64,000 nt of DNA from Anabaena sp. PCC 7108. Its GTDB lineage: Bacteria > Cyanobacteriota > Cyanobacteriia > Cyanobacteriales > Nostocaceae. The notes beneath the pieces were generated by a model. That model searched no databases. It was not told where the DNA came from and saw only the letters and a program-made list of their open reading frames with translations. Location: the NCBI RefSeq assembly GCF_000332135.1, contig NZ_KB235896.1:3181321-3245320 (forward strand). The letters run 5' to 3'. Position 1 is the stretch's first letter; each line of letters opens with the position of its first letter. Below are positions 55,100-63,171 of this stretch, one piece after another. The translations under genes were made by a program, and so were the position numbers.

Positions 55100-57100
55100 A
55101 TGGGTGTCCCTGGAAATTCTTCATTTAGCAATATTCCCGCCAGATTTAATCAAGGTATAGACAATTTACAAAAGCGATTTGGATGGCAGCCTGAGTACGA
55201 TAAGGGGAATCCAAATGCAATGCTCCAGCGTCAAATAGATGAAATAAAAAGGCAAATTGTAGACATCAACAAGAAGTCTGAAGCACAAAACAGAAGAATA
55301 CAAATATTAGAGTTTAAATTTGATTCAGAAAAGCAAGTAAATGCTGCTGAACATAAAGCTCTATGGGGTGCTATTGGTGCTATTCAAAAGCTTGTAACAG
55401 GGCTATTGGCTGGATTACCAGCGCTGGTTCAAACTATTATTTTATCTGTTATTGGTAGCGTACTTTTATCCAAGCTACTCGAACTTGGGATGGGATTATT
55501 CCTTAAGAATGGCAAGTTCGATTTAAGTGGAATACTTGCCAGAATACAAGAGGCTAAGGATGATGCTAGAGCAGCCGCTACTTTAGCAGTAAAGGCAGAA
55601 GGGAAAGCGGATAAAGCTTCAACTAAGGCTGATTCTGCATTAGAATATATTAAATTTATAGAGAAGTCCGCGCTGGATGCTTTCAAGCGCCTGGAGGCTT
55701 TCATTAAATCTGAAATCGCCTTCTTAACAAATGCTACTAACAATGCTTTATTGAGACTGCAAGATAGAATAATAAATCTTGAAGCTTTAGTTAAATCAAT
55801 CAAGTCTCAGCTTGATCAATTTATCGCAGCAATAAACTCTCAGATAAAGAGTATAAATACCTTAATCCAAAAACAATTTTTGGATTTGAATAAAACTATT
55901 AAGAAATTAAGTTTTGATTTAAACAAGTCTCTTGAGAAATTAGCTATTGATTTCAACAAGTCTCTTGAAGGCATAAAAACTGATTTAGCTGTTTCCTTAA
56001 ACAAGCTAAAAAGTGACTTTACCGGTGAAATTAATAAGATAAAATCCAATGTTCTTCAAGAGCTTCAAAAAATCAAGCCACTCATTGACAAGATTCCAGA
56101 AATACTTGCTCAAATCGCTACATTTGGAATTCAAGTAGCAGCTATTTTCTTGGCGATAAATGCGATAAATGCAGTTATAGCAGGGCTAAAATTAGCAGTA
56201 GGTAAAGGCGTGACAATAATCAATAATTACACAAACAATAACTACACCAATGTAACTAACGTAAACAACCCTCCGTTAGACCTTGGACTATTAAAGAAAA
56301 TAGACATTACCACATCAACTAATTTATCCTTAACAGCAAGTGTGCAGTCTGCTGTTCAGGTGAGTTATCTAAAACTGTTGAGCGGCTTTAAATGGCTGCA
56401 ATTGGATAGATTGCTTAATCTTCTAATATTTGCAGGAACTGTACATAATGCATTGCAATTAAGCTCTAACATAAGCACTACCTTAATGCAAGTAATACAA
56501 AATGCTCTTGATACAATTGGGCTAAAAGATGATTCAGGAGCAGCATTTGATGTTACCAGTGCTATTAATTCAACAGTAGAAAATACCATAAAAGCTATTG
56601 TTGGAGAGGACAATTACACCAACATCAAAAAGGAATGGGCTAAATATAATCGCATTTATCAAGCAGCTGGGAATCTATTCTCTTCCCTCCTAGACATGGC
56701 AGACACAACTTTATATGCACTGCAAGTAATCTCTGGTCAAACTTCAAAAATAGGGAACGCGTTAAGAAATGCAGGTGAGGTTTTTGAGAATGCCTATGGT
56801 TGGTTCAATCCCACGCCAAACTTTTCAAATCCTCTGCTTACGAAATTAAATAGTTTGGAAGAGACAGCTTCAATGGTAGAGAATGTCTCGCAGCAACCAT
56901 TAAACGTTAAATCAGCAAAGGAGGATTTGGAGGAATCGGCGAAAAATCTTGCAGACAGCTGGGAACAAAATGAAGGTGCAGCCCAAGGGAAAGAGGTTCC
57001 TGAGGCGAAGCAGGAAAAGGAGAAGAGAACCGCCGACAAGGACGAATCAAAAGGTTTAGATATAGAAGATCCAATTGATAAGCTGGAGGCTGACGACTAA
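55100..57100 (+). CDS. Hypothetical membrane coiled-coil protein (666 residues)
   Basis: The largest protein of the module. A short coiled coil (about 40-80) precedes a hydrophobic stretch (about 95-130, AGLPALVQTIILSVIGSVLL). A long coiled coil follows (about 140-335) with quasi-repeats LNKTIKKLSFDLNKSLEKLA and DFNKSLEGIKTDL, then a second hydrophobic segment (about 337-365, IQVAAIFLAINAINAVIAGL), an Asn/Thr-rich NNYTNNNYTN stretch, and a charged tail. Helical length-setting proteins such as tape-measure proteins look like this, but so do other membrane-linked coiled-coil proteins. No enzyme motif. Its TAA overlaps the ATG of the next gene (TAATG), showing coupling. Confidence 0.7.
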   Translation: MGVPGNSSFSNIPARFNQGIDNLQKRFGWQPEYDKGNPNAMLQRQIDEIKRQIVDINKKSEAQNRRIQILEFKFDSEKQVNAAEHKALWGAIGAIQKLVTGLLAGLPALVQTIILSVIGSVLLSKLLELGMGLFLKNGKFDLSGILARIQEAKDDARAAATLAVKAEGKADKASTKADSALEYIKFIEKSALDAFKRLEAFIKSEIAFLTNATNNALLRLQDRIINLEALVKSIKSQLDQFIAAINSQIKSINTLIQKQFLDLNKTIKKLSFDLNKSLEKLAIDFNKSLEGIKTDLAVSLNKLKSDFTGEINKIKSNVLQELQKIKPLIDKIPEILAQIATFGIQVAAIFLAINAINAVIAGLKLAVGKGVTIINNYTNNNYTNVTNVNNPPLDLGLLKKIDITTSTNLSLTASVQSAVQVSYLKLLSGFKWLQLDRLLNLLIFAGTVHNALQLSSNISTTLMQVIQNALDTIGLKDDSGAAFDVTSAINSTVENTIKAIVGEDNYTNIKKEWAKYNRIYQAAGNLFSSLLDMADTTLYALQVISGQTSKIGNALRNAGEVFENAYGWFNPTPNFSNPLLTKLNSLEETASMVENVSQQPLNVKSAKEDLEESAKNLADSWEQNEGAAQGKEVPEAKQEKEKRTADKDESKGLDIEDPIDKLEADD

Positions 57101-57933
57101 TGACATTACCCAAGGACGCGTGGGAACATTTGCAAGACATGATTCGCCGTGATCATGCCAAGATTTTAGCTAGATATTTTAAAGATTTAGGTCCTAATTG
57201 GGAACCAGAGATAGCATCTACCAGAGGGGCAATTCGTACTGCTTGTACGATAAAAGATGAGGATACTGCCACAATTACGTTACTACGTTTATTCTATTTT
57301 TATATTATTCTAGGGTACGGATTTCGCGGATTAGCACCAGTTTTTGGAGTTCCAAGTCAACAATTCCAAGAAGCTTATGAACTTCATCCACAAATATTTT
57401 TATATTTCTCACAGGATAAAGCTTCCATTCCTGATGGGTTACGCCCGGTGGAGGCTCAGATTTCCTTCAGAATCATGGGATACACTAAAGAATCTATGAC
57501 CCCTGCAAAAGCACTTCCCTTCGCTACAAGAATTGCGGAAGAATTTGTAGAGGCAAATAAAGGTATTACCTTTTCCAAAGGAAAGCAGGTAATTAGTTAT
57601 GTTGATGTGAAAAATGGTATCAAAACTTTGAAAATTTTTGCACTTTCTCAATCAGAAGGAATTGATATTATCAAAAAAGTTTGTAAAGTTCTTTTGCTTC
57701 CATATTCTTCTGAATTCGTGGGAACGAGTGACAAACCTCAAAGAGCATCTATTACAAAACCCGTAGGCAAGGAGATGGTTTATGGTAAGTCCGTCGCCAA
57801 GAAGCGGTGGCGACCAAGTGCGAAAGTGCGATTTAGATACGCTTACATGATTGTTGATAACAGGGAGTTTCCTGTCCCGCTCGTGGACACTACCGGACGG
57901 TTCCCTGACGCAATCATCAAGAAGTATGGGTAA
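57100..57933 (+). CDS. Hypothetical protein, 277 residues
   Basis: Starts inside the stop of the preceding gene (TAATG). Mixed alpha/beta, soluble, with a basic C-terminal part (KKRWRPSAKVRFRYAY) that could bind nucleic acid or acidic partners. No motif recognised. Conserved-looking aromatic patches (LFYFYIILGYGFRGLAPVFG at about 66-85) may pack against the membrane. It is within the same transcription unit as the coiled-coil protein, so it probably acts with it. The following 100 bp hold no gene. Confidence 0.6.
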   Translation: MTLPKDAWEHLQDMIRRDHAKILARYFKDLGPNWEPEIASTRGAIRTACTIKDEDTATITLLRLFYFYIILGYGFRGLAPVFGVPSQQFQEAYELHPQIFLYFSQDKASIPDGLRPVEAQISFRIMGYTKESMTPAKALPFATRIAEEFVEANKGITFSKGKQVISYVDVKNGIKTLKIFALSQSEGIDIIKKVCKVLLLPYSSEFVGTSDKPQRASITKPVGKEMVYGKSVAKKRWRPSAKVRFRYAYMIVDNREFPVPLVDTTGRFPDAIIKKYG

Positions 57934-58036
57934 CGGTTCCGACCGAGAACCAAAACGCGGACATATAATATATTTCCTTTGCATTTGAAGCTCTTTTCCT
58001 ATGCCAGAATGCATGATAGTAAAGGATTAGAGCATC

Positions 58037-58393
58037 ATGGTTACTAAAAAATCGAAGTACCGAATAGATATTGGTACTACTAAGAGTATTTATCTGAAAT
58101 CATTACCCAATATAATCGGCGGCATCGCCACCGAGATTGGGTGGACTTTAGATGATGATGGAGTGCCGCCTGCCGGTCGGACTATTGTGGCCGAGAACAG
58201 ATCGGACGCTGTGGACAAAGGCATGGTTCCCTTTGTCATCACGTATCAAAAAAACAAGAAAAATCAAAGTACTACTATTTTGGTGTCTCCAGATAAAGCT
58301 GATACCGTGGCGGAAGACCTTATAGGTAAGACTTACGGCGGAGGGCAAATATCCAAGGTGAGAGCGCCACGACGAGCTAAGTTTACTATTTGA
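58037..58393 (+). CDS. Hypothetical basic protein, 118 residues
   Basis: Basic, soluble, no cysteine. Begins VTKKSKYRIDIGTTKSIYLK and ends KVRAPRRAKFTI, with a central ENRSDAVDKGMVPFVITYQK. Beta-rich by eye. I recognise no family. It lies 103 bp after the previous gene and precedes a 66-residue gene with a good ribosome site. Could be a small structural or DNA-binding protein of the element. Confidence 0.55.
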   Translation: MVTKKSKYRIDIGTTKSIYLKSLPNIIGGIATEIGWTLDDDGVPPAGRTIVAENRSDAVDKGMVPFVITYQKNKKNQSTTILVSPDKADTVAEDLIGKTYGGGQISKVRAPRRAKFTI

Positions 58394-58447
58394 TTATTTT
58401 TTGAAATTCACAAAATAGGTTTGATTTAGTTTAAAAGGAAATAATCA

Positions 58448-58648
58448 ATGGAATACGTTGTGGTTAAAGTCGAAGCGGGCGCGATTACGGGGTACTGGGA
58501 CGGGTCACTTTTTCAATCGAACATTGATTTATCCGATGTGCAAGGAACTATAGAAGACGCACGTTTTCTCCAAGGTTCCGTGCAAACTCAAGATTTGAGT
58601 TTTGATGTTGAATATCGTGAAGCCAACGTAACGATTGTATTAGTGTAG
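58448..58648 (+). CDS. Hypothetical protein, 66 residues
   Basis: A small, acidic, beta-rich frame (EYVVVKVEAGAITGYWDGSL) with a strong ribosome site (AAGGAAAT) about 6 nt before ATG 58448, which supports translation. No family known to me. The next gene begins 9 bp after its stop. Confidence 0.5.
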   Translation: MEYVVVKVEAGAITGYWDGSLFQSNIDLSDVQGTIEDARFLQGSVQTQDLSFDVEYREANVTIVLV

Positions 58649-58657
58649 GTAATTGAT

Positions 58658-59143
58658 ATGTGGGCAAAAGTTGGACAGAAAAAATTTGATGATTTATTTG
58701 TTTCGCCCAAGCCCACAATACTTTTTATCCACAATTGGACTAATCGCAGGATAGCGGTATCCTGCGAAGTTCCGGGGCGTGAATGGGAGCAAGTGGCTTG
58801 GCTTATCCCATTCATGAATACACCCGGGGGGAGATTTGATGGTACATGGTATCCACTTTGGGAAGGTGCGAAAATGCTCACTTTACCAAAGGAGGAGCTT
58901 GTAGGATGCACTCTAGAAGTGCGTCCTAGACCTCCCATTAAATCTATTACTGTTACTTTATACGAATCTTTCTTGAATGATGAATTTTCTATAGATACGA
59001 ATATTCAAGAAGATTTGCTTGGGCTTTCAAGTCAAATTGAAGGAGTATTAACTCAAGTGCAGGGAGTATCAACTCAAGTGCAGGGAGTATCAACTCAAAT
59101 TCAACAATTTTATAATTACGTAAAATCTAAATTAGGAAACTAA
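58658..59143 (+). CDS. Hypothetical protein with C-terminal heptad repeats
   Basis: 161 residues. The first 115 form a compact domain with many tryptophans (FIHNWTNRRIAVSCEVPGRE, AWLIPFMNTPGGRFDGTWYP). The tail is a short coiled coil built from seven-residue repeats (GVLTQVQ, GVSTQVQ, GVSTQIQ), encoded by near-perfect 21-bp DNA repeats at about 59041-59101. Such a head-plus-stalk layout is common in trimeric fibres, but the stalk here is only about 40 residues. Family unknown. Confidence 0.6.
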   Translation: MWAKVGQKKFDDLFVSPKPTILFIHNWTNRRIAVSCEVPGREWEQVAWLIPFMNTPGGRFDGTWYPLWEGAKMLTLPKEELVGCTLEVRPRPPIKSITVTLYESFLNDEFSIDTNIQEDLLGLSSQIEGVLTQVQGVSTQVQGVSTQIQQFYNYVKSKLGN

Positions 59144-59178
59144 TCTGTAAAAAAAATATCTATTAAATTAATAAAAAT

Positions 59179-59445
59179 ATGGCTATCGAACTATTAGGAC
59201 TGCTCATGGGAATGATAGGAACCTTATTAGCAATTGGTTCCAGTATCTTCTGGTGGAATGAACAGGATAAAAAAAATGAAGTTAAAAAATATGCAGCGGA
59301 AAGAGAATTTGGACACATAAAAAATGCCTTAATTCAACAGTCAAGCTCACTTGCAAATGAATTTCAAGACATAGATAGAAAATTAGATGCAATAAAAGAC
59401 GATGTTCAAGAAATAAAATTTAAACTAAATGTTGAGGAAAAATGA
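59179..59445 (+). CDS. Small single-span membrane protein with coiled-coil tail
   Basis: 88 residues. One membrane helix near the N-terminus (LLGLLMGMIGTLLAIGSSIF, residues 5-24) is followed by a charged helical region with heptads (IDRKLDAIKDDVQEIKFKL). No signal peptidase site is evident. Size and layout fit a small membrane-bound partner of the larger coiled-coil protein, or a holin-like or coat-like protein of an element; there is no sequence-based proof. Its stop overlaps the start of the next gene (ATGA). Confidence 0.6.
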   Translation: MAIELLGLLMGMIGTLLAIGSSIFWWNEQDKKNEVKKYAAEREFGHIKNALIQQSSSLANEFQDIDRKLDAIKDDVQEIKFKLNVEEK

Positions 59446-59636
59446 TTAATAATCTTTACTCTTATGATCAAGCTTTAGCCATTGTGGAATTATGTTCTGG
59501 TCTTGAATTTTACTTAAGACACGAAGCAGACGAAAAACATATTAGAGTTTTAGGGATTGATATTGTTGCTTCTATCCTCAAAAAAAATCATGCTGAGAGA
59601 ATCAGCATGATGAAAGAGGTTGTTAAATATCTGTAA
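59442..59636 (+). CDS. Hypothetical protein, 64 residues
   Basis: Starts within the stop of the small membrane protein gene (ATGA overlap), so translation is coupled. Helical, acidic, with one cysteine (YDQALAIVELCSGLEFYL) and a C-terminal KNHAERISMMKEVVKYL. No family known. Last gene of the rightward module; it converges on the leftward ATPase gene with 8 bp between the stops. Confidence 0.5.
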   Translation: MINNLYSYDQALAIVELCSGLEFYLRHEADEKHIRVLGIDIVASILKKNHAERISMMKEVVKYL

Positions 59637-59644
59637 ATTAGAGA

Positions 59645-61333
59645 TTAGGTTTCTCCTAGCAGCCACTTGTATTCTGAAACGGCTTTTTTATAGGCTTCTT
59701 TACCTCCAGGTGCTTCCCCCCAAAGGAATTTGATGATTTCTGTCTGGTTGAATTTCATTTCAAGTTTCAGCCGATGAATTTCATGAATAGCTTCAGTTTG
59801 GGTCATTTTGAAACGTGTGAAACGCTGGTCAATGTCTTCAGAAGGATTGATTTCAGGTTGTTTCATCGTTTCAGGAGCCGTTTCAAACGTTTCAGAGTCG
59901 CGATCGCACTCCAGTTCCCAAATTTCCTCCAACTTTTCTAAAGTCAGCGGGGTTGCTTCCTTCCTTCCATCAAAATCAAAAATTGTCTTCCACTCTGGTA
60001 CGGTCACTGGTAAAAACTCCCCGCCGGGATATTTCACTGACCAATTTCTACTGCTGCCACCAGTTGGAGCAACACAATGTAATTCTAAAAACGAATCATC
60101 ACGAGTTTTTGAAGTGCCTTTAGCATCTCCCATTAACGCCAGTGTTCGACCGTGAGAGATGAATAAGCAGTTGAAAAATATTTTGCGGTTGTCAGATAAA
60201 CACGCCTGAATAAAATCACCTGAGTTTTTACAGCGTTTGGCGTAATTAGTTAACTCTTCAGCTACCAAACAAATTCTTCCCAGCTTTTCTACTGCGGCTT
60301 TACCATGCTCTCTTAATATTTGATAGCGGCGTTTGCATTCCTCAAAATACCAGCCCATAAATTCATCTATGGCTTTATAATTCATTCCCGCACCAATAAC
60401 CTCTAATCCTTTCCATTGACCCTTCTCAGCATGAGGATCTAAAACTACCACCCTGTCACCACGGGTTTTTCGGGAATGTACGATGTGACTGGCCGCCGTG
60501 GTTTTCCCTCCCCCCTGTCCACCCCAAATCAGAACGCAAAAGTAGTCAACCGCATGAGTGAACCAATCAGTTTCCAATGACTTGGTTTCGTTGCCCTCAA
60601 CTTTATCCTTGGGGTCAATTGTTTTACCCAAAGTTTGATTCCCTGACAGATAAGGTGTTTGCTGGTTACGGATAAATTCAATGTAGGCGATACGCTGCTC
60701 CTCACTCATGCCAGCGGTTTCTGCTTCAAAAATTAATTCTGAAGCTTCCATCTGAGTAAGTTTCACTTCCACTTCAGCTAATAGTTCAGCTTGTTGAATA
60801 ACCACAGCATTGTCGTTCGCGGTCAATTCGACATCTCGGTAAACTTCCATCAGTTCAATTTGGGTAGTTAGTTCGCTGATAGCCTCATCCCTTTTCTGAA
60901 TCAGGGCATCCCACTTGGCTTTTTGATTTTGCTCATGCTGAAACTGCCTGAACATCCAGCCCGCCACGGCGAAACTGATAAATCCTACAGCTGACTGAAA
61001 TGGTTTAGCTGGGTTACTGGGCAGTTCTACCCGTTTCTTAATCACATACTTCGAGCGACCGTCAAGTCCCCACTGTTCCCAGTGGTAAGGAGTCATCCTG
61101 AATGGCCTGTTATTTTTATCGGCGCAAACTTTACCAGCCGGAGATTTGATGCAAAAGTAAATTCGGGCTGAACTTGTTCCACTCCAAGCCATTGCCGATG
61201 ATGCCACTCCGATAAATAAAGCAGATGCAATTATTGAAATCCGTTTATCAAAGGAGTGTCTGTTAATTTTCAGCATCAGGGCTGAGGTTTGAGCTTTGGA
61301 TAATTGCTTATGCCATACATTGATATATTTCAT
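59645..61333 (-). CDS. Membrane-anchored P-loop ATPase (FtsK/HerA/VirD4-like)
   Basis: About 562 residues from ATG 61333; a GTG three codons earlier is also possible. Two hydrophobic segments lie in the N-terminal third (about residues 30-52 and 112-130), then a helical linker, then the ATPase core: Walker A WGGQGGGKTTAASH at about 268, a Walker B-like strand RICLVAEEL at about 355, and a downstream FISHGRTLALMGDAKG with sensor-like polar residues. N-terminal membrane anchors followed by such a core are found in DNA translocases and conjugative coupling proteins. A C-terminal helical stretch (RFKMTQTEAIHEIHRLKLEM and following) looks like a small DNA- or partner-binding domain. No relaxase or pilus genes are in the window, so transfer function is inferred. 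Confidence 0.8.
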   Translation of the reverse strand: MKYINVWHKQLSKAQTSALMLKINRHSFDKRISIIASALFIGVASSAMAWSGTSSARIYFCIKSPAGKVCADKNNRPFRMTPYHWEQWGLDGRSKYVIKKRVELPSNPAKPFQSAVGFISFAVAGWMFRQFQHEQNQKAKWDALIQKRDEAISELTTQIELMEVYRDVELTANDNAVVIQQAELLAEVEVKLTQMEASELIFEAETAGMSEEQRIAYIEFIRNQQTPYLSGNQTLGKTIDPKDKVEGNETKSLETDWFTHAVDYFCVLIWGGQGGGKTTAASHIVHSRKTRGDRVVVLDPHAEKGQWKGLEVIGAGMNYKAIDEFMGWYFEECKRRYQILREHGKAAVEKLGRICLVAEELTNYAKRCKNSGDFIQACLSDNRKIFFNCLFISHGRTLALMGDAKGTSKTRDDSFLELHCVAPTGGSSRNWSVKYPGGEFLPVTVPEWKTIFDFDGRKEATPLTLEKLEEIWELECDRDSETFETAPETMKQPEINPSEDIDQRFTRFKMTQTEAIHEIHRLKLEMKFNQTEIIKFLWGEAPGGKEAYKKAVSEYKWLLGET

Positions 61334-61380
61334 TTTCCACACCTGTAAAACATAGGGTCAATCCACCAGTTCCACCACTA

Positions 61381-61458
61381 CCCTTGTATATCAAGGGTTT
61401 CATCCACCAGGCAATCCACCAGGCAATCCACCAGGCAATCCACCAGGCAATCCACCAC
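61381..61458. repeat. Palindrome plus four-and-a-half 12-bp iterons
   Basis: CCCTTGTATATCAAGGG (61381-61397) is followed by four perfect copies of ATCCACCAGGCA starting at 61402, 61414, 61426 and 61438 and a partial fifth. They lie between the ATPase gene and the membrane-protein gene upstream of it. Directly repeated 12-mers next to a palindrome recall iteron-type replication or partition sites, but a simple leader repeat is also possible. Confidence 0.85.
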
Positions 61459-61461
61459 CAA

Positions 61462-61974
61462 TTACTTTTTGATGAATATCTTGGAGAATATAACTCTCAC
61501 CCCAAACAATAGGAGTGCAATCGCAATTCCTCCTACCCAGTCAGGCATCTCTTTCTGAGGTTGGTAAATTCGCTGAATCTCTTCAGATGCTGAACTGATA
61601 GATGTTCTAGCCTCCCACCATTCCCCCACGGGTTCACTTAAAGCGCACAAACAACTGAGCGAACCGGCACACCCAATCATTGCAACTGAGAAAGATTTCT
61701 CACCAACGGCAGTGGCGGTAAAGTAAAAGTGACAAGTGCCAACTGCCAAAAGTAAACCAGCTGGGTGAACCTGTAAAAGGTGAAAGGTAAAAATTATTGT
61801 GGAATTGAGAGCAGTGCCAGCTGCAATTTCACAGGCATTGCCAGCACGTCTAAAAGTCCGCTCTCTATTATTTTCCTGTACCAATTGCTGTGGTACAGAT
61901 TGTTGCTTGTTGTCATCCAGCCCTTTAAAATGAAAAGGGCTGGTGTTAGTTGGAGTCGAGTTCCGTACTAACAT
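61462..61974 (-). CDS. Hypothetical membrane protein, 170 residues
   Basis: Three to four hydrophobic segments (about residues 55-75, 80-100 and 145-165), with a basic end (KIFIKK). The N-terminal 45 residues are polar. Several cysteines (CEIAAG, MIGCAGSLSCLCAL) lie in or near membrane segments. No family recognised. It sits between the coiled-coil gene (30 bp upstream) and the ATPase gene (about 130 bp downstream, across the iterons), so it may be a membrane partner of the ATPase. Confidence 0.6.
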   Translation of the reverse strand: MLVRNSTPTNTSPFHFKGLDDNKQQSVPQQLVQENNRERTFRRAGNACEIAAGTALNSTIIFTFHLLQVHPAGLLLAVGTCHFYFTATAVGEKSFSVAMIGCAGSLSCLCALSEPVGEWWEARTSISSASEEIQRIYQPQKEMPDWVGGIAIALLLFGVRVIFSKIFIKK

Positions 61975-62004
61975 CAGCCTTGCTCCTATTTGGTGAAAAT
62001 TGAC

Positions 62005-62613
62005 CTAACCAATGTTGATTTTCTCTTCTGGGGGATTGCCACCACGACTGCCAAGTTTGACTCTCTGCATTAGTGATTGGCGTTTCTCCCGAACAGATTG
62101 CTGAATTGCCTGTCGCTCGGATTGCACCTTCTCGCGGCTGGTAATATCAGCAATTTTGTTCTGATGACGAAACAATTCAGCCTGTAAGTCATGCTGCAAG
62201 GTAGTAGCAATTTCAGTTAGAGCATTTTTACGTTTAGCTTCCAGTCTGGTTCTATCACTTCTATCTTGAGCGTCAATTAGTTCCATTCCAGCGCCAAATT
62301 CAGAATCTAATTTCCTAATTTTGGCTAGGGAATCAGCAACTTTAGAACTGAATTTTTTACGTAATTCTGTCCATTTGACTTGACCGTCACTCATCTTTTC
62401 CATTGCATCAAAATACTTTTCAGCGTTGGATAGAAAAGGGTCAATGTAAGATGCTATCTGGTCAGAATCGTGTGCCATGTCAGCAAACTTTTCAAGGTTG
62501 GCGACATCACACAGGTAATCAAGAATATTCTCTTCAACTCCTCCCCACTCACGGGCTTTTTGGTCAATGTGTTCGGAATAGCCGAATGTGGGATTAATTA
62601 TTCTGAAGTCCAT
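62005..62613 (-). CDS. Hypothetical coiled-coil protein, 202 residues
   Basis: A largely helical, charged protein. A globular N-terminal part (about 1-70) is followed by heptad-rich helices (WTELRKKFSSKVADSLAKIR; ERQAIQQSVREKRQSLMQRV) and a basic, glycine-containing end (KLGSRGGNPPEEK). No enzyme motif. Part of the leftward operon, 14 bp after the 45-residue gene. Could be a structural or DNA-associated partner of the ATPase. Confidence 0.6.
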   Translation of the reverse strand: MDFRIINPTFGYSEHIDQKAREWGGVEENILDYLCDVANLEKFADMAHDSDQIASYIDPFLSNAEKYFDAMEKMSDGQVKWTELRKKFSSKVADSLAKIRKLDSEFGAGMELIDAQDRSDRTRLEAKRKNALTEIATTLQHDLQAELFRHQNKIADITSREKVQSERQAIQQSVREKRQSLMQRVKLGSRGGNPPEEKINIG

Positions 62614-62627
62614 GATTAATCACTCCA

Positions 62628-62765
62628 TTAAAGTCCGTTGGCTTTTTTAACTTTCTTGATAAACTCGTCAAAACTTTCTTGGTTAGTTGACGGTTTTTTC
62701 TTGGGGGGTGATCCGATAACTTTTTGAATGAATTGATCAAATGTTTCTTTATTTGATTTGGTCAT
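62628..62765 (-). CDS. 45-residue protein with an internal duplication
   Basis: ATG 62765 to TAA 62628-62630. The two halves are related: KETFDQFIQKVIGSP and QESFDEFIKKVKKAN, separated by a lysine/proline linker (PKKKPST). The start overlaps the end of the ASCH gene by 17 bp and the stop is 14 bp before the next gene, so it fits the operon exactly. Two identical short helices on a flexible linker would suit a peptide that bridges two copies of a partner. No family known. Confidence 0.6.
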   Translation of the reverse strand: MTKSNKETFDQFIQKVIGSPPKKKPSTNQESFDEFIKKVKKANGL

Positions 62766-63171
62766 ACTCAACCTCAAAAAGTTTTTGCTGTCCTCTAACA
62801 GGGAAAGGAGTTATAGGGGTAATATCTCCAAACATCCAGGCATAACGTCCAATCTCCCAATTACCGCAGGCAATTTCTATGTCTGACTGTTTATCAATTA
62901 ATGTTTTAGTCATTTTGATGCAGTCAATCAAGCTAACTTTTGCTACCGCATACCCGCGCGGTAAATCTTTGTATGGAACAGGTTTGGACTCTGAAAGCAT
63001 TGGAATACTAGGAAGTGAATAGTAATAATCTTGGTATTCCATGTTCATTGTTTTTGAAGCACAGATTAATAAGTCACCTCTATAATCTGTGTACCAAAAA
63101 CGTGTTTCCACGGTCTTGACTTTTAATGCAACCAAAGAAGCCCAGGGTTGCCAAAGGCTTATTGCTTTCAT
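62749..63171 (-). CDS. ASCH-domain protein
   Basis: 140 residues. Opens with the ASCH signature AISLWQPWASLVALKVKTVE (residues 3-22), followed by ETRFWYTDYRGDLLICASK, and closes with GNWEIGRYAWMF and VRGQQKLFEV. ASCH domains have a PUA-like beta-barrel fold thought to bind RNA or modified nucleosides; some relatives hydrolyse N4-acetylcytidine. Such genes are frequent in phages and mobile elements and often sit beside DUF5131 genes, as here, where the ATG overlaps the preceding stop (ATGA). Confidence 0.85.
   Translation of the reverse strand: MKAISLWQPWASLVALKVKTVETRFWYTDYRGDLLICASKTMNMEYQDYYYSLPSIPMLSESKPVPYKDLPRGYAVAKVSLIDCIKMTKTLIDKQSDIEIACGNWEIGRYAWMFGDITPITPFPVRGQQKLFEVEYDQIK

Noticed and set aside
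59179-61333. Small membrane protein plus ATPase as a filamentous-phage coat and Zot pair
   Set aside because: The ATPase has N-terminal membrane anchors and a central P-loop, unlike Zot; the genes face each other, and no rolling-circle replication gene is in view.
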